From Prevotella sp. UBA1378 (lineage in GTDB: Bacteria; Bacteroidota; Bacteroidia; Bacteroidales; Bacteroidaceae), in assembly GCA_002305505.1 (NCBI GenBank), contig DBRC01000057.1:1-11888 (forward strand): DNA of 11,888 nucleotides, read 5' to 3'. The notes beneath the pieces were generated by a model, which was not told the origin of the DNA, ran no database searches, and was given only the letters and a program-made list of their open reading frames with translations. The number at the start of each line of letters is the position of its first letter. The stretch's first letter is position 1. The translations under genes and the position numbers were made by a program. Positions 1 to 6,515 of the stretch are shown in pieces.

Positions 1-50
1 TCTGCCTTACAAGCAGAGGGTCGGGGGTTCGAATCCCTCAGCGCCCACCA
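1..50 (+). tRNA. tRNA-Val (anticodon TAC), 3' part only
   Basis: The window opens inside a tRNA. The anticodon arm is complete: stem TCTGC/GCAGA around the 7-base loop CTTACAA, giving anticodon TAC, which reads valine GUA codons. The T arm follows (GGGGG, loop TTCGAAT, CCCTC), then the 3' acceptor strand AGCGCCC, discriminator A and an encoded CCA ending at base 50. The 5' acceptor strand and D arm lie outside the window. A strong intrinsic terminator starts immediately after the CCA, so this is the last or only tRNA of its transcript. Confidence 0.93.
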
Positions 51-87
51 AAGCCTTGCAGACACTGGATGTTTGCAAGGCTTTTTT
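51..87 (+). terminator. Intrinsic terminator of the tRNA transcript
   Basis: A perfect 10-base-pair stem (AAGCCTTGCA at 51-60, TGCAAGGCTT at 74-83) encloses a 13-base loop and runs into a T-tract at 82-87. It starts directly after the tRNA CCA end. Confidence 0.93.
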
Positions 88-163
88 GTTAAATATCGGT
101 AAAACACCGGCTTGCCTTAAAAAAACTCTCCGCGCAGTATCCCCCTCTTCCGACTTTTTTTCG

Positions 164-171
164 TATCTTTG
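164..171 (+). promoter_or_regulatory. Probable purB promoter, -7 box
   Basis: TATCTTTG matches the Bacteroidota -7 consensus TAnnTTTG exactly and lies 24 bases before the purB ATG, predicting a leader of roughly 15-20 bases. No convincing -33 TTTG is present about 20 bases upstream (that stretch is TATCCCCC), so the call rests on one box and on position. Confidence 0.5.
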
Positions 172-195
172 TGCCCTAAAATGTAAAAGACCAGT

Positions 196-1542
196 ATGGA
201 ATTAGATGTATTGACAGCCATCTCGCCGATAGACGGCCGCTATAGAGGGAAAACAGAACAGTTGGCAGGGTACTTCTCCGAGTATGCACTTATCCGTTAC
301 CGCATACGCGTCGAAATCGAATACTTTATTGCACTTTGCGAGTTGCCCCTACCCCAGTTGAAGGGCTTCGACGCTACCCTTTATGAGCGCCTGCGCAACA
401 TCTACCGCCACTTCGACGAGAGCGCTGCGCAGCGTGTGAAGGAAATCGAGCGGACAACCAACCACGATGTAAAGGCAGTGGAATACTATATAAAGGAAGA
501 GCTCGACAAGATTGGCGACTTCGGGCAGTTCAAGGAGTTTATCCATTTCGGGCTGACCTCGCAGGACATCAACAACACCAGCGTGCCGCTTTCGCTCAAG
601 GAAGCACTCGAGGAGGTATACTATCCCTGCCTGCAAGAGCTGATTGCACAGCTGGAAGCCTACGCCGAAGAGTGGAAAGACGTGCCCATGCTGGCCAAGA
701 CCCACGGGCAGCCCGCCTCGCCCACACGCCTCGGGAAGGAAATCATGGTGTTCGTATACCGGCTGCAACAGCAGCTCGACTCGCTGAAGTCGGTGCCCAT
801 GACAGCTAAGTTCGGCGGAGCCACGGGCAACTATAACGCCCACCGCGTGGCTTATCCCGGTTACGACTGGCGCGCTTTCGGCGACCGTTTCGTAAGCGAG
901 CGGCTAGGCTTGCAGCGCGAACAGTACACGACGCAGATATCCAACTACGACTGGCTGGGCGCCGCCTTCGACGCCATGCGCCGCATAAACACCATCCTCA
1001 TCGACCTCGACCGCGATTTCTGGATGTACATCTCAATGGAATATTTCAAGCAGAAAATAAAGGCCGGCGAAGTGGGGTCGAGCGCCATGCCGCATAAGGT
1101 GAACCCCATCGACTTCGAGAACAGCGAGGGCAATCTCGGCATCGCCAATGCCGTGCTGCAATTCCTGGCACGGAAATTGCCTCTAAGCAGATTGCAGCGC
1201 GACCTGACCGACTCGACGGTGCTGCGCAACGTGGGCGTGCCCATGGGGCATGCGCTGATTGCTTTCCAAAGCACGCTGAAGGGGCTGCGCAAGCTGATCC
1301 TGAACGAGGGGAAGCTCGCGGAAGACCTCGGCGACACATGGGCCGTAGTGGCCGAGGCCATTCAGACCATCTTGCGCCGCGAAGCCTATCCGCATCCTTA
1401 CGAGGCGCTGAAGGCGCTGACGCGCACCAACCAGGCCATGACCGAAGAAACCATACACGGGTTCATACAAAGCCTCGACGTAAGCGCCGGCGTAAAGGCC
1501 GAACTGATGGCTATCACGCCCCATAACTATACAGGGATTTAA
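196..1542 (+). CDS. purB: Adenylosuccinate lyase
   Basis: Cytosolic enzyme of purine synthesis. It cleaves SAICAR to AICAR plus fumarate and adenylosuccinate to AMP plus fumarate. The 448-residue protein follows the E. coli-type PurB closely from its first residues (MELDVLTAISPIDGRY). Visible fumarase/aspartase-superfamily elements: TTNHDVKAVEY at 88-97, TSQDINN at 121-127, KTHGQPA with the presumed general-acid His170, and the signature loop GSSAMPHKVNP at 294-304 with the catalytic serine at 295/296. NPIDFENSEGNLG continues the signature. The C-terminus stops about ten residues earlier than in E. coli PurB (456 aa) without loss of an active-site segment. There is no clear Shine-Dalgarno sequence, as is usual in this phylum. 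The next gene begins 83 bases downstream with no obvious terminator between. Confidence 0.97.
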   Translation: MELDVLTAISPIDGRYRGKTEQLAGYFSEYALIRYRIRVEIEYFIALCELPLPQLKGFDATLYERLRNIYRHFDESAAQRVKEIERTTNHDVKAVEYYIKEELDKIGDFGQFKEFIHFGLTSQDINNTSVPLSLKEALEEVYYPCLQELIAQLEAYAEEWKDVPMLAKTHGQPASPTRLGKEIMVFVYRLQQQLDSLKSVPMTAKFGGATGNYNAHRVAYPGYDWRAFGDRFVSERLGLQREQYTTQISNYDWLGAAFDAMRRINTILIDLDRDFWMYISMEYFKQKIKAGEVGSSAMPHKVNPIDFENSEGNLGIANAVLQFLARKLPLSRLQRDLTDSTVLRNVGVPMGHALIAFQSTLKGLRKLILNEGKLAEDLGDTWAVVAEAIQTILRREAYPHPYEALKALTRTNQAMTEETIHGFIQSLDVSAGVKAELMAITPHNYTGI

Positions 1543-1592
1543 TTTTAATATTACTAATTATATATAAACAAAGCATTATTTCACAACACTGT

Positions 1593-1606
1593 GGGCCGTG
1601 AGGCTC
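1593..1606 (+). other. Small hairpin in the leader of the pseudouridine synthase gene
   Basis: GGGCC and GGCTC pair (one G-U) around a GTGA loop, which is a GNRA-type tetraloop. It lies 19 bases before the ATG at 1626 in otherwise A/T-rich DNA. It could stabilise the mRNA leader or affect translation; it has no T-tract, so it is not an intrinsic terminator. Function is not established, and a 5-base-pair stem may be chance. Confidence 0.3.
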
Positions 1607-1625
1607 CTAACAAAAAAATAGAATT

Positions 1626-3137
1626 ATGGATTTAGAAAACGAAAAGAGACCAGAAGAAATGTCTGCAGAGCAGAATGCTGGAGACCGTGAAGGTTACCAA
1701 ACAACAAATCAGTCGGGCGGATATCAGACCTACCGCCCGGGGCGTTCACCGCGTCCGCGTATTCACACGGCCCGTCCTTACAACAACCAGGACCAACGTG
1801 GCAGTTACAGCAAGAGCAATAATGAGGAGGGCGGGTTCCGCCCTGAGGGCTTCGGTGCCGGCCTGCAAGGCGGCAACGCTCCTCAGCGGCCGCAGTTCCG
1901 CCCGCGTTATAATAATAATGAAGGTGGCTACCAGCAGCGCAACAACTACCGCCCGCGCTACAACAACGGCGGCGAAGGCGGCGAGGAAGGCGGATACCAG
2001 CAGCGCAGCAACTACCGCCCGCGCTATAACAACGGCGGCGAAGGCAGCGAGGAAGGCGGATACCAGCAGCGCAACAACTACCGCCCGCGCTACAACAATG
2101 GCGGCGAAGGTGCCGAAGGCGGATACCAGCAACGCAGCGGATACCAGCAGCAGGGCGGATATCAGCAACGCGGCGGATACCAGCAGCGTGGGGGCTACGG
2201 CCAGCAGGGCGGCGGTTACAACAACCGCGGCGGATACCAGCAGCGTGGCGGATACGGCCAGCAGCGTGGCGGCTATAACAACCGCGGCGGATACCAGCAG
2301 CGTGGAGGCTACGGCCAGCAGCGCGGGGGCTATCGCCAGCATACGGCCGATTACGACCCGAACGCAAAGTACAGCCTGAAGAAGCGCATCGAGTACAAGG
2401 AAGAGCATTATGATCCCAACGAGCCCATCCGCCTGAACAAGTTCCTTGCCAATGCCGGCGTATGCAGCCGCCGCGAGGCCGACGAGTTCATACAGGCAGG
2501 CGTGGTGACGGTGAACGGCACGGTGGTGACCGAACTTGGCACGAAGGTGCTGCGTACGGACGAAGTGAAGTTCCACGAAGACACGGTAAGCCTGGAGAAG
2601 AAGGTGTACGTGTTGCTGAACAAGCCGAAGGACTATGTTACGACGAGCGACGACCCGCAACAGCGCAAGACCGTGATGGACCTGGTGAAGAACGCCTGCC
2701 CGGAGCGCATCTATCCGGTAGGCCGCCTCGACCGTAACACTACCGGTGTGCTGCTGCTCACCAACGACGGCGACTTGGCCAGCAAGCTGACACACCCGAA
2801 ATTCCTGAAGAAAAAGATATACCACGTATACCTCGACAAGAATGTTACAGCCAACGATTTGCGCCGGATAGCCGAAGGCATCACGCTGGAAGACGGCGAA
2901 ATCAAAGCCGATGACATACAGTATGCCGACCCTGTGGACAAGAAGCAGGTGGGCATCGAGATTCACAGCGGAAAGAACCGCATCGTACGCCGTATCTTCG
3001 AAAGCCTGGGGTACAAGGTGACCAAGCTCGACCGTGTGCAGTTTGCCGGGCTTACCAAGAAGAACGTGCGCCGCGGCGACTGGCGCTACCTCACCGAAGA
3101 GGAGGTGGACCGCCTGCGCATGGGGGCATACGAATAA
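1626..3137 (+). CDS. rRNA pseudouridine synthase (RluB/RsuA family) with long repetitive N-terminal extension
   Basis: Converts a uridine in rRNA to pseudouridine. The 503-residue protein has two parts. Residues 1-240 are low-complexity and probably disordered: an acidic/polar start, three about 22-residue repeats (GGYQQRNNYRPRYNNGGEG type, 100-164), then GYQQR/GGYGQQ/GGYNNR repeats with eight RGG motifs between 182 and 235. Residues 268 onward are an ordinary enzyme: S4 RNA-binding domain (IRLNKFLANAGVCSRREAD, about 268-315), then the catalytic domain with GRLDR at 366-370 (Asp369 is the expected catalytic aspartate), NTTGVLLLTNDGDL, and NRIVRRIFESLGY at 451-463. E. coli RluB, which acts on 23S rRNA helix 89, is the best guess among family members, but RluB, RluE, RluF and RsuA are not separable here by eye. 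The extension is Arg- and Gly-rich with aromatic spacing like eukaryotic RGG/FUS-type segments, so binding of RNA or pre-ribosomes is plausible. It is followed after 15 bases by asnS. Confidence 0.92.
   Translation: MDLENEKRPEEMSAEQNAGDREGYQTTNQSGGYQTYRPGRSPRPRIHTARPYNNQDQRGSYSKSNNEEGGFRPEGFGAGLQGGNAPQRPQFRPRYNNNEGGYQQRNNYRPRYNNGGEGGEEGGYQQRSNYRPRYNNGGEGSEEGGYQQRNNYRPRYNNGGEGAEGGYQQRSGYQQQGGYQQRGGYQQRGGYGQQGGGYNNRGGYQQRGGYGQQRGGYNNRGGYQQRGGYGQQRGGYRQHTADYDPNAKYSLKKRIEYKEEHYDPNEPIRLNKFLANAGVCSRREADEFIQAGVVTVNGTVVTELGTKVLRTDEVKFHEDTVSLEKKVYVLLNKPKDYVTTSDDPQQRKTVMDLVKNACPERIYPVGRLDRNTTGVLLLTNDGDLASKLTHPKFLKKKIYHVYLDKNVTANDLRRIAEGITLEDGEIKADDIQYADPVDKKQVGIEIHSGKNRIVRRIFESLGYKVTKLDRVQFAGLTKKNVRRGDWRYLTEEEVDRLRMGAYE
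1923..2117 (+). repeat. Tandem repeat A, three units of 66, 66 and 63 bases
   Basis: Units begin at 1923, 1989 and 2055 and encode residues 100-121, 122-143 and 144-164 of the pseudouridine synthase. Each reads GGYQQR(N/S)NYRPRYNNGGEG followed by GEE, SEE or AE. The units are nearly identical at nucleotide as well as protein level, pointing to recent duplication or repeat homogenisation. All unit lengths are multiples of three, so copy-number change would keep the frame. Confidence 0.9.
2172..2342 (+). repeat. Tandem repeat B, three units of 57 bases
   Basis: Units begin at 2172, 2229 and 2286 and encode GGYQQRGGYGQQ(R/G)GGYNNR (residues 183-201, 202-220, 221-239; the third ends GGYRQHT). 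Shorter GGYQQR copies lie just upstream, at 2118-2171. The 57-base period is distinct from the 66-base period of the preceding block, so two separate expansions seem to have occurred within one extension. Confidence 0.88.
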
Positions 3138-3152
3138 AGAAAGGGAAACAGA

Positions 3153-4556
3153 ATGGAAAAGATTAGCAGGACAAAAATCGTAGACGTGCTGAAGCGTACA
3201 GACTTCGGCGCGGCAGTGAATGTAAAGGGATGGGTGCGTACCCACCGCAGTAGCAAAGCCGTTGATTTTATAGCACTGAACGACGGCTCTACGATAAAGA
3301 ATGTTCAGATAGTAGTCGATCCGGCCAAGTTTGATGAGAATACACTTAAACAGATAACCACCGGCGCCTGCATCAGTGCTACAGGCGAGCTCGTAGAAAG
3401 CCAGGGGGCTGGCCAGAGCAGTGAGATACAATGCCGGGAGATAGAGATATACGGTCTTTGCGGCAGCGACTATCCCATGCAGAAGAAGGGGCAGAGCTTC
3501 GAGGCCATGCGCAAGAATGCGCACCTGCGCCTGCGCACCAACACCTTCGGGGCCGTAATGCGCATCCGCCACAACATGGCCATCGCCATCCACGACTATT
3601 TCCACAAGCATGGGTTCTTCTACTTCCACTCGCCGCTGATTACAGCCAGCGACTGCGAGGGGGCCGGGCAGATGTTCCAGGTGACCACGAAGAACCTTTA
3701 CGACTTGAAGAAGGACGAAAGTGGGAAAATCATTTACGACGACGACTTCTTCGGCAAGCAAACCTCGCTGACCGTCTCCGGGCAGTTGGAAGGCGAACTG
3801 GGGGCAACGGCCCTCGGCGCCATCTATACCTTCGGCCCCACGTTCCGTGCGGAGAATTCGAATACGCCGCGCCATCTGGCCGAGTTCTGGATGATTGAAC
3901 CGGAAGTGGCGTTCATCGACTTGGCCGAACTGATGGATTTGGAGGAAGACTTCATCAAGTACTGTGTACAGTGGGCGCTCGACAACTGCAGCGACGACCT
4001 TGAGTTCCTGAACAAAATGGTCGACAAGACGCTGATAGAGCGTTTGCGGTCGGTGGTCAGCAGCTCGTTCGTGCGCCTGTCTTATACCGACGGCGTCAAG
4101 CTGCTGGAAGAGGCAGCCGCCGCCGGGCACAAGTTCGAGTTTCCCATCAGCTGGGGTATGGACCTCGCCTCGGAGCACGAGCGCTACCTTGTGGAAGAGC
4201 ACTTCAAGAAGCCTGTCATCATGACCGACTATCCGAAGGAAATCAAGTCGTTCTATATGAAGATCAACGAAGACGGGAAAACCGTCCAGGGCACCGATGT
4301 GCTGTTCCCGCAGATAGGCGAGATAATCGGCGGCTCGGTGCGTGAGGAGGATTACGGCAAACTGCTGGCCGAAATCGAAGCGCGCGACATTCCGATGAAG
4401 GACATGTGGTGGTATCTCGATACGCGGAGGTACGGAAGCTGCCCCCACGGCGGTTTCGGGCTGGGCTTCGAGCGGCTCATGCTGTTCGTTACGGGCATGC
4501 AGAACATCCGCGACGTCATCCCGTTCCCCCGTACGCCGAAGTCGGCTGACTTCTAA
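3153..4556 (+). CDS. asnS: Asparaginyl-tRNA synthetase
   Basis: Charges tRNA-Asn with asparagine in the cytosol (class IIb synthetase). The 467-residue length matches the bacterial enzyme (E. coli 466). Residues about 22-103 form the N-terminal OB-fold anticodon-binding domain (VKGWVRTHRSSKAVDFIALNDG). Class II motif 2 is seen at 227-251 (FGPTFRAENSNTPRHLAEF, then WMIEPE), and motif 3 near the C-terminus (GGFGLGFERLMLFVTG at 433-448, then IRDVIPFPR). FWMIEPE and the PFPRTP ending are typical of AsnRS rather than AspRS. An AAGGG Shine-Dalgarno-like sequence sits at 3141-3145, seven bases before the ATG, which is unusually clear for this phylum. The 15-base gap from the pseudouridine synthase indicates co-transcription, and terminator-like hairpins follow. 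Confidence 0.97.
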   Translation: MEKISRTKIVDVLKRTDFGAAVNVKGWVRTHRSSKAVDFIALNDGSTIKNVQIVVDPAKFDENTLKQITTGACISATGELVESQGAGQSSEIQCREIEIYGLCGSDYPMQKKGQSFEAMRKNAHLRLRTNTFGAVMRIRHNMAIAIHDYFHKHGFFYFHSPLITASDCEGAGQMFQVTTKNLYDLKKDESGKIIYDDDFFGKQTSLTVSGQLEGELGATALGAIYTFGPTFRAENSNTPRHLAEFWMIEPEVAFIDLAELMDLEEDFIKYCVQWALDNCSDDLEFLNKMVDKTLIERLRSVVSSSFVRLSYTDGVKLLEEAAAAGHKFEFPISWGMDLASEHERYLVEEHFKKPVIMTDYPKEIKSFYMKINEDGKTVQGTDVLFPQIGEIIGGSVREEDYGKLLAEIEARDIPMKDMWWYLDTRRYGSCPHGGFGLGFERLMLFVTGMQNIRDVIPFPRTPKSADF

Positions 4557-4581
4557 GCACATACGTTCCCCCGGAACGGAA

Positions 4582-4671
4582 AGGGGTTGTACCAAAGGCT
4601 GTTTTCCCGTCTCTGCGGTGTCCGCGCCGTGAGGGGGACGGGAAAACAGCCTTTGGTATGACCTTTCTTTT
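4582..4671 (+). terminator. Very long hairpin terminator after asnS
   Basis: A perfect 22-base-pair inverted repeat (4590-4611 with 4637-4658; the left arm starts TACCAAAGGCTG) encloses a 25-base loop that itself holds a GCGG/CCGC mini-hairpin. Allowing G-U pairs, the stem extends outward to about 4582/4666, roughly 30 pairs. A T-rich tail (TTTCTTTTT) follows directly. Position just after the asnS stop and the T-tail support an intrinsic terminator for the upstream transcript. The stem is far longer than termination requires. Confidence 0.82.
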
Positions 4672-4683
4672 TACTGTAACCGG

Positions 4684-4715
4684 AACATCCGGCCTGCGCG
4701 TATCCGGGATGTTTT
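4684..4715 (+). terminator. Second hairpin after asnS, possible backup terminator
   Basis: ACATCCGG at 4685-4692 pairs with CCGGGATGT (4704-4712, one bulged G) across an 11-base loop, and four T residues end the stem. Flanking CCGGAA and TTCCGG can extend it. It is weaker than the preceding hairpin because of the short T-tract. Confidence 0.45.
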
Positions 4716-4755
4716 CCGGGTAAACCATAAAACATACGTTTTTATTCATGAAAAA

Positions 4756-4787
4756 TTTGGAGGGAATTAAATTTTTGTTTATATTTG
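4756..4787 (+). promoter_or_regulatory. Bacteroidota-type promoter of the outer-membrane protein gene
   Basis: TTTG at 4756-4759 and TATATTTG at 4780-4787 are separated by 20 bases, an exact match to the phylum consensus TTTG, 19-21 bases, TAnnTTTG. Transcription would begin near 4794 and give an A/T-rich leader of about 50 bases before the ATG at 4846. Confidence 0.82.
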
Positions 4788-4845
4788 CAAATGGATTAAA
4801 ATACGACAAATCATACAGTTATTAACAACCCAAATTCTAAATCAA

Positions 4846-5661
4846 ATGAAAAAGATACTTTTAGTTTGTGGAGCAATGCTCCTCGGTGCAAACTCCGTTT
4901 CGGCTCAAGGCGACAGCAATCTGTTCAATCATTTAGGCATAGGCGTAGGCATAGGTACAACCGGCCTCACGCTCGACGCATCGACCACGGCAGGCTACTA
5001 TGTGGGAATCCGCGCAGGCGTTGACTTTGTCCCCAATGCAAAGTATTCCACCGACCTCGACATCGAAAGCTCGGATGCCGACCGCCAGGCAGCACAGTTG
5101 GCCGGGTATACGATTCCTTATAATATCGATGTGGAGGGGAAGCTGAGCATGACCACAGGCCATGTGCTTGTGGACGTGTTCCCGTTCCGCAGCAGCAGTT
5201 TCCGCCTGACGGCAGGAGCCTACTTCGGAGGTTCGAAGATTGTGAACGTATACAATAAGAACGATAAGGACTTGGCCGACATCGTGAGCTATAATGCGAC
5301 GGCTCCTTCCTATGGCAGCATGCTCAGCCCGATAGGCGTACAACTGGGCGACTACTTCCTCAGCCCCTACAAGACAGCCGATGGCGGCCGGGTGGAAGCC
5401 AATATCAAGGTGGGCGGCTTCCGGCCGTACCTGGGCCTGGGCTTCGGCCGGTCGGTCCCGCAGAAGAGCCGCGTAAGCTGCCAGTTCGACTTGGGCGTGC
5501 AGTTCTGGGGAAAACCGAAAGTATACACGGTAGGTGCCAACGGCGAGGATGAGCTGACGGAAAAGGATGCCGACGGAAAGGACGGCGGATTTATCAAGAC
5601 GCTGAGCAAAGTAACCATCTACCCGTGCCTCAGCTTCCGCCTTGTGGGAAGAATCTTCTAA
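4846..5661 (+). CDS. Secreted protein, probable outer-membrane beta-barrel
   Basis: I do not recognise a named family. The 271-residue protein begins with a signal peptide (MKKILLVCGAMLLGANSVSA, cleavage likely after Ala20 before Gln21). The mature part is rich in alternating hydrophobic/polar strands separated by Gly, Asn and Asp turns: GIGVGIGTTGLTL (31-43), YYVGIRAGVDFVP (51-63), GHVLVDVFPF (105-114), FRLTAGAYFGG (119-129), FRPYLGLGFGR (192-202), CQFDLGVQFWG (212-222). It ends TIYPCLSFRLVGRIF, with a C-terminal phenylalanine as in many barrels recognised by BamA. A small monomeric porin-like barrel is the likely fold; substrate and role are unknown. It has its own promoter and stands alone, ending 20 bases from the convergent S1-domain gene. 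Confidence 0.75.
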   Translation: MKKILLVCGAMLLGANSVSAQGDSNLFNHLGIGVGIGTTGLTLDASTTAGYYVGIRAGVDFVPNAKYSTDLDIESSDADRQAAQLAGYTIPYNIDVEGKLSMTTGHVLVDVFPFRSSSFRLTAGAYFGGSKIVNVYNKNDKDLADIVSYNATAPSYGSMLSPIGVQLGDYFLSPYKTADGGRVEANIKVGGFRPYLGLGFGRSVPQKSRVSCQFDLGVQFWGKPKVYTVGANGEDELTEKDADGKDGGFIKTLSKVTIYPCLSFRLVGRIF

Positions 5662-5670
5662 ACGGCGGCA

Positions 5671-5695
5671 TAGCGCTGGCTTCACACCAGCGTTA
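5671..5695. terminator. Hairpin between convergent genes, possible two-way terminator
   Basis: TAGCGCTGG (5671-5679) and CCAGCGTTA (5687-5695) form a nine-pair stem with one G-U around a seven-base loop. It lies where the outer-membrane protein gene (+) and the S1-domain gene (-) converge; the TGA of the latter falls at the start of the loop. Neither side has a real T-tract, so termination would be weak or factor-assisted. Confidence 0.4.
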
Positions 5696-6515
5696 TACCG
5701 TTTTCGGAAATAGTAATCAGCCGTTTGCGATACAAGTCGCCGACGGCTTTTTTATATGTTTTCTTGCTCACCTTAAACCTCTCGGCAATCAGTTCGGCCG
5801 GGCTCTTGTCGCCCAATTCGCAATGGCCTCCATTGTCCTGCAGGTAGCTTAGCAGCACATCGGCAAACTCCTTGGTCTGCTGCCTTCCCGTACGCTGTAT
5901 CGTCACGTCTATTTTCCCGTCTTGCCGGACACAGTCGATGTACCCCCTCAGGCGGTCGCCCGTGTGCAGATAGCGGAACACCTGGTTCTCGTATACCAGC
6001 CCTTGGTATTTGTTGTCGATGATGACCTTGAAGCCCAAGTCGGTCTTCTGCCATACCAGCAAGCCGACTTCCTCGCCGCGCTTATACGCCGGCGGCTGCT
6101 GTTCGAGATAGCGTTCCACCTTTGCGGTAGCCATGATGCGGTAACTGTCTTCGTCGATGGTCACGTAAACGATGTAGCTGTTGCCTTTCACCATCCGCAT
6201 CTTCTGCTCGCGGAACGGGCAGAAGAGGTCTTTCATCAGCCCCCAGTTGAGGAAGGCTCCGTATTCGTTCACCCATGCCACCTCGAGGTAAGCGAAGTCG
6301 CCCACCTTGGCCAGCGGTTGCAGCGTGGTGGCAACGGGCCGTTCGTCCTGGTCGAGATAAACAAACACGTCGAGCTCGTCGCCGGGTTTACAGCCCTCGG
6401 GGACATATCTTTCCGGCAAGAGTATTTCGCCCTCGTCGCCGCCGTCGAGGTAAAGGCCGAAGTCAACTGCCTTCACCACCTTCATGTGGTTGTAGTCGCC
6501 TAATTTTATTCTCAT
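5682..6515 (-). CDS. CvfB-type RNA-binding protein (S1 domains plus winged helix)
   Basis: The 277-residue protein matches the CvfB/YitL family (conserved virulence factor B in Staphylococcus aureus), cytosolic proteins that bind RNA and affect gene expression. The opening MRIKLGDYNHMKVVKAVDFG is typical. Three S1-like beta-barrels can be assigned at about 1-65, 70-132 (GDFAYLEVAWVNEYGAFLNW) and 145-208 (EEVGLLVWQKTDLGFKVIID, then GKIDVTIQ). A winged helix follows at about 213-277 (SPAELIAERFKVSKKTYKKA). Met1 is preferred over Met11: the family aligns from Met1, its ATG overlaps the stop of the ABC ATPase gene (ATGA), and a GGAAGG Shine-Dalgarno-like sequence lies about nine bases upstream. 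The overlap suggests translational coupling. The physiological target in Bacteroidota is not known to me. Confidence 0.88.
   Translation of the reverse strand: MRIKLGDYNHMKVVKAVDFGLYLDGGDEGEILLPERYVPEGCKPGDELDVFVYLDQDERPVATTLQPLAKVGDFAYLEVAWVNEYGAFLNWGLMKDLFCPFREQKMRMVKGNSYIVYVTIDEDSYRIMATAKVERYLEQQPPAYKRGEEVGLLVWQKTDLGFKVIIDNKYQGLVYENQVFRYLHTGDRLRGYIDCVRQDGKIDVTIQRTGRQQTKEFADVLLSYLQDNGGHCELGDKSPAELIAERFKVSKKTYKKAVGDLYRKRLITISENGITLV

Noticed and set aside
1923..2342. Regular repeats that could suggest a CRISPR array
   Set aside because: The repeats are in-frame coding units without unique spacers, lie within a gene, and no cas genes are present.
1624..2379. Open frames in other phases across the repeat region (247 codons minus, 234 codons plus)
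   Set aside because: Products are repetitive Arg/Cys/Gly or Ala/Thr/Ser strings created by shifted reading of the same DNA repeats. The main frame alone joins to the S4 and catalytic domains.
1746..4595. A 949-codon open frame on the minus strand opposite the pseudouridine synthase and asnS
   Set aside because: It is antisense to two clearly conserved genes, has low-complexity Val/Ala/Leu stretches mirroring the repeats, no family resemblance and no promoter. GC-rich codon bias on the plus strand leaves few stops in this frame.
4590..4658. Perfect 22-base inverted repeat as terminal repeats of an insertion element
   Set aside because: Only 25 bases separate the arms, no transposase or target duplication is visible, and a T-rich tail after a gene end fits a terminator better.
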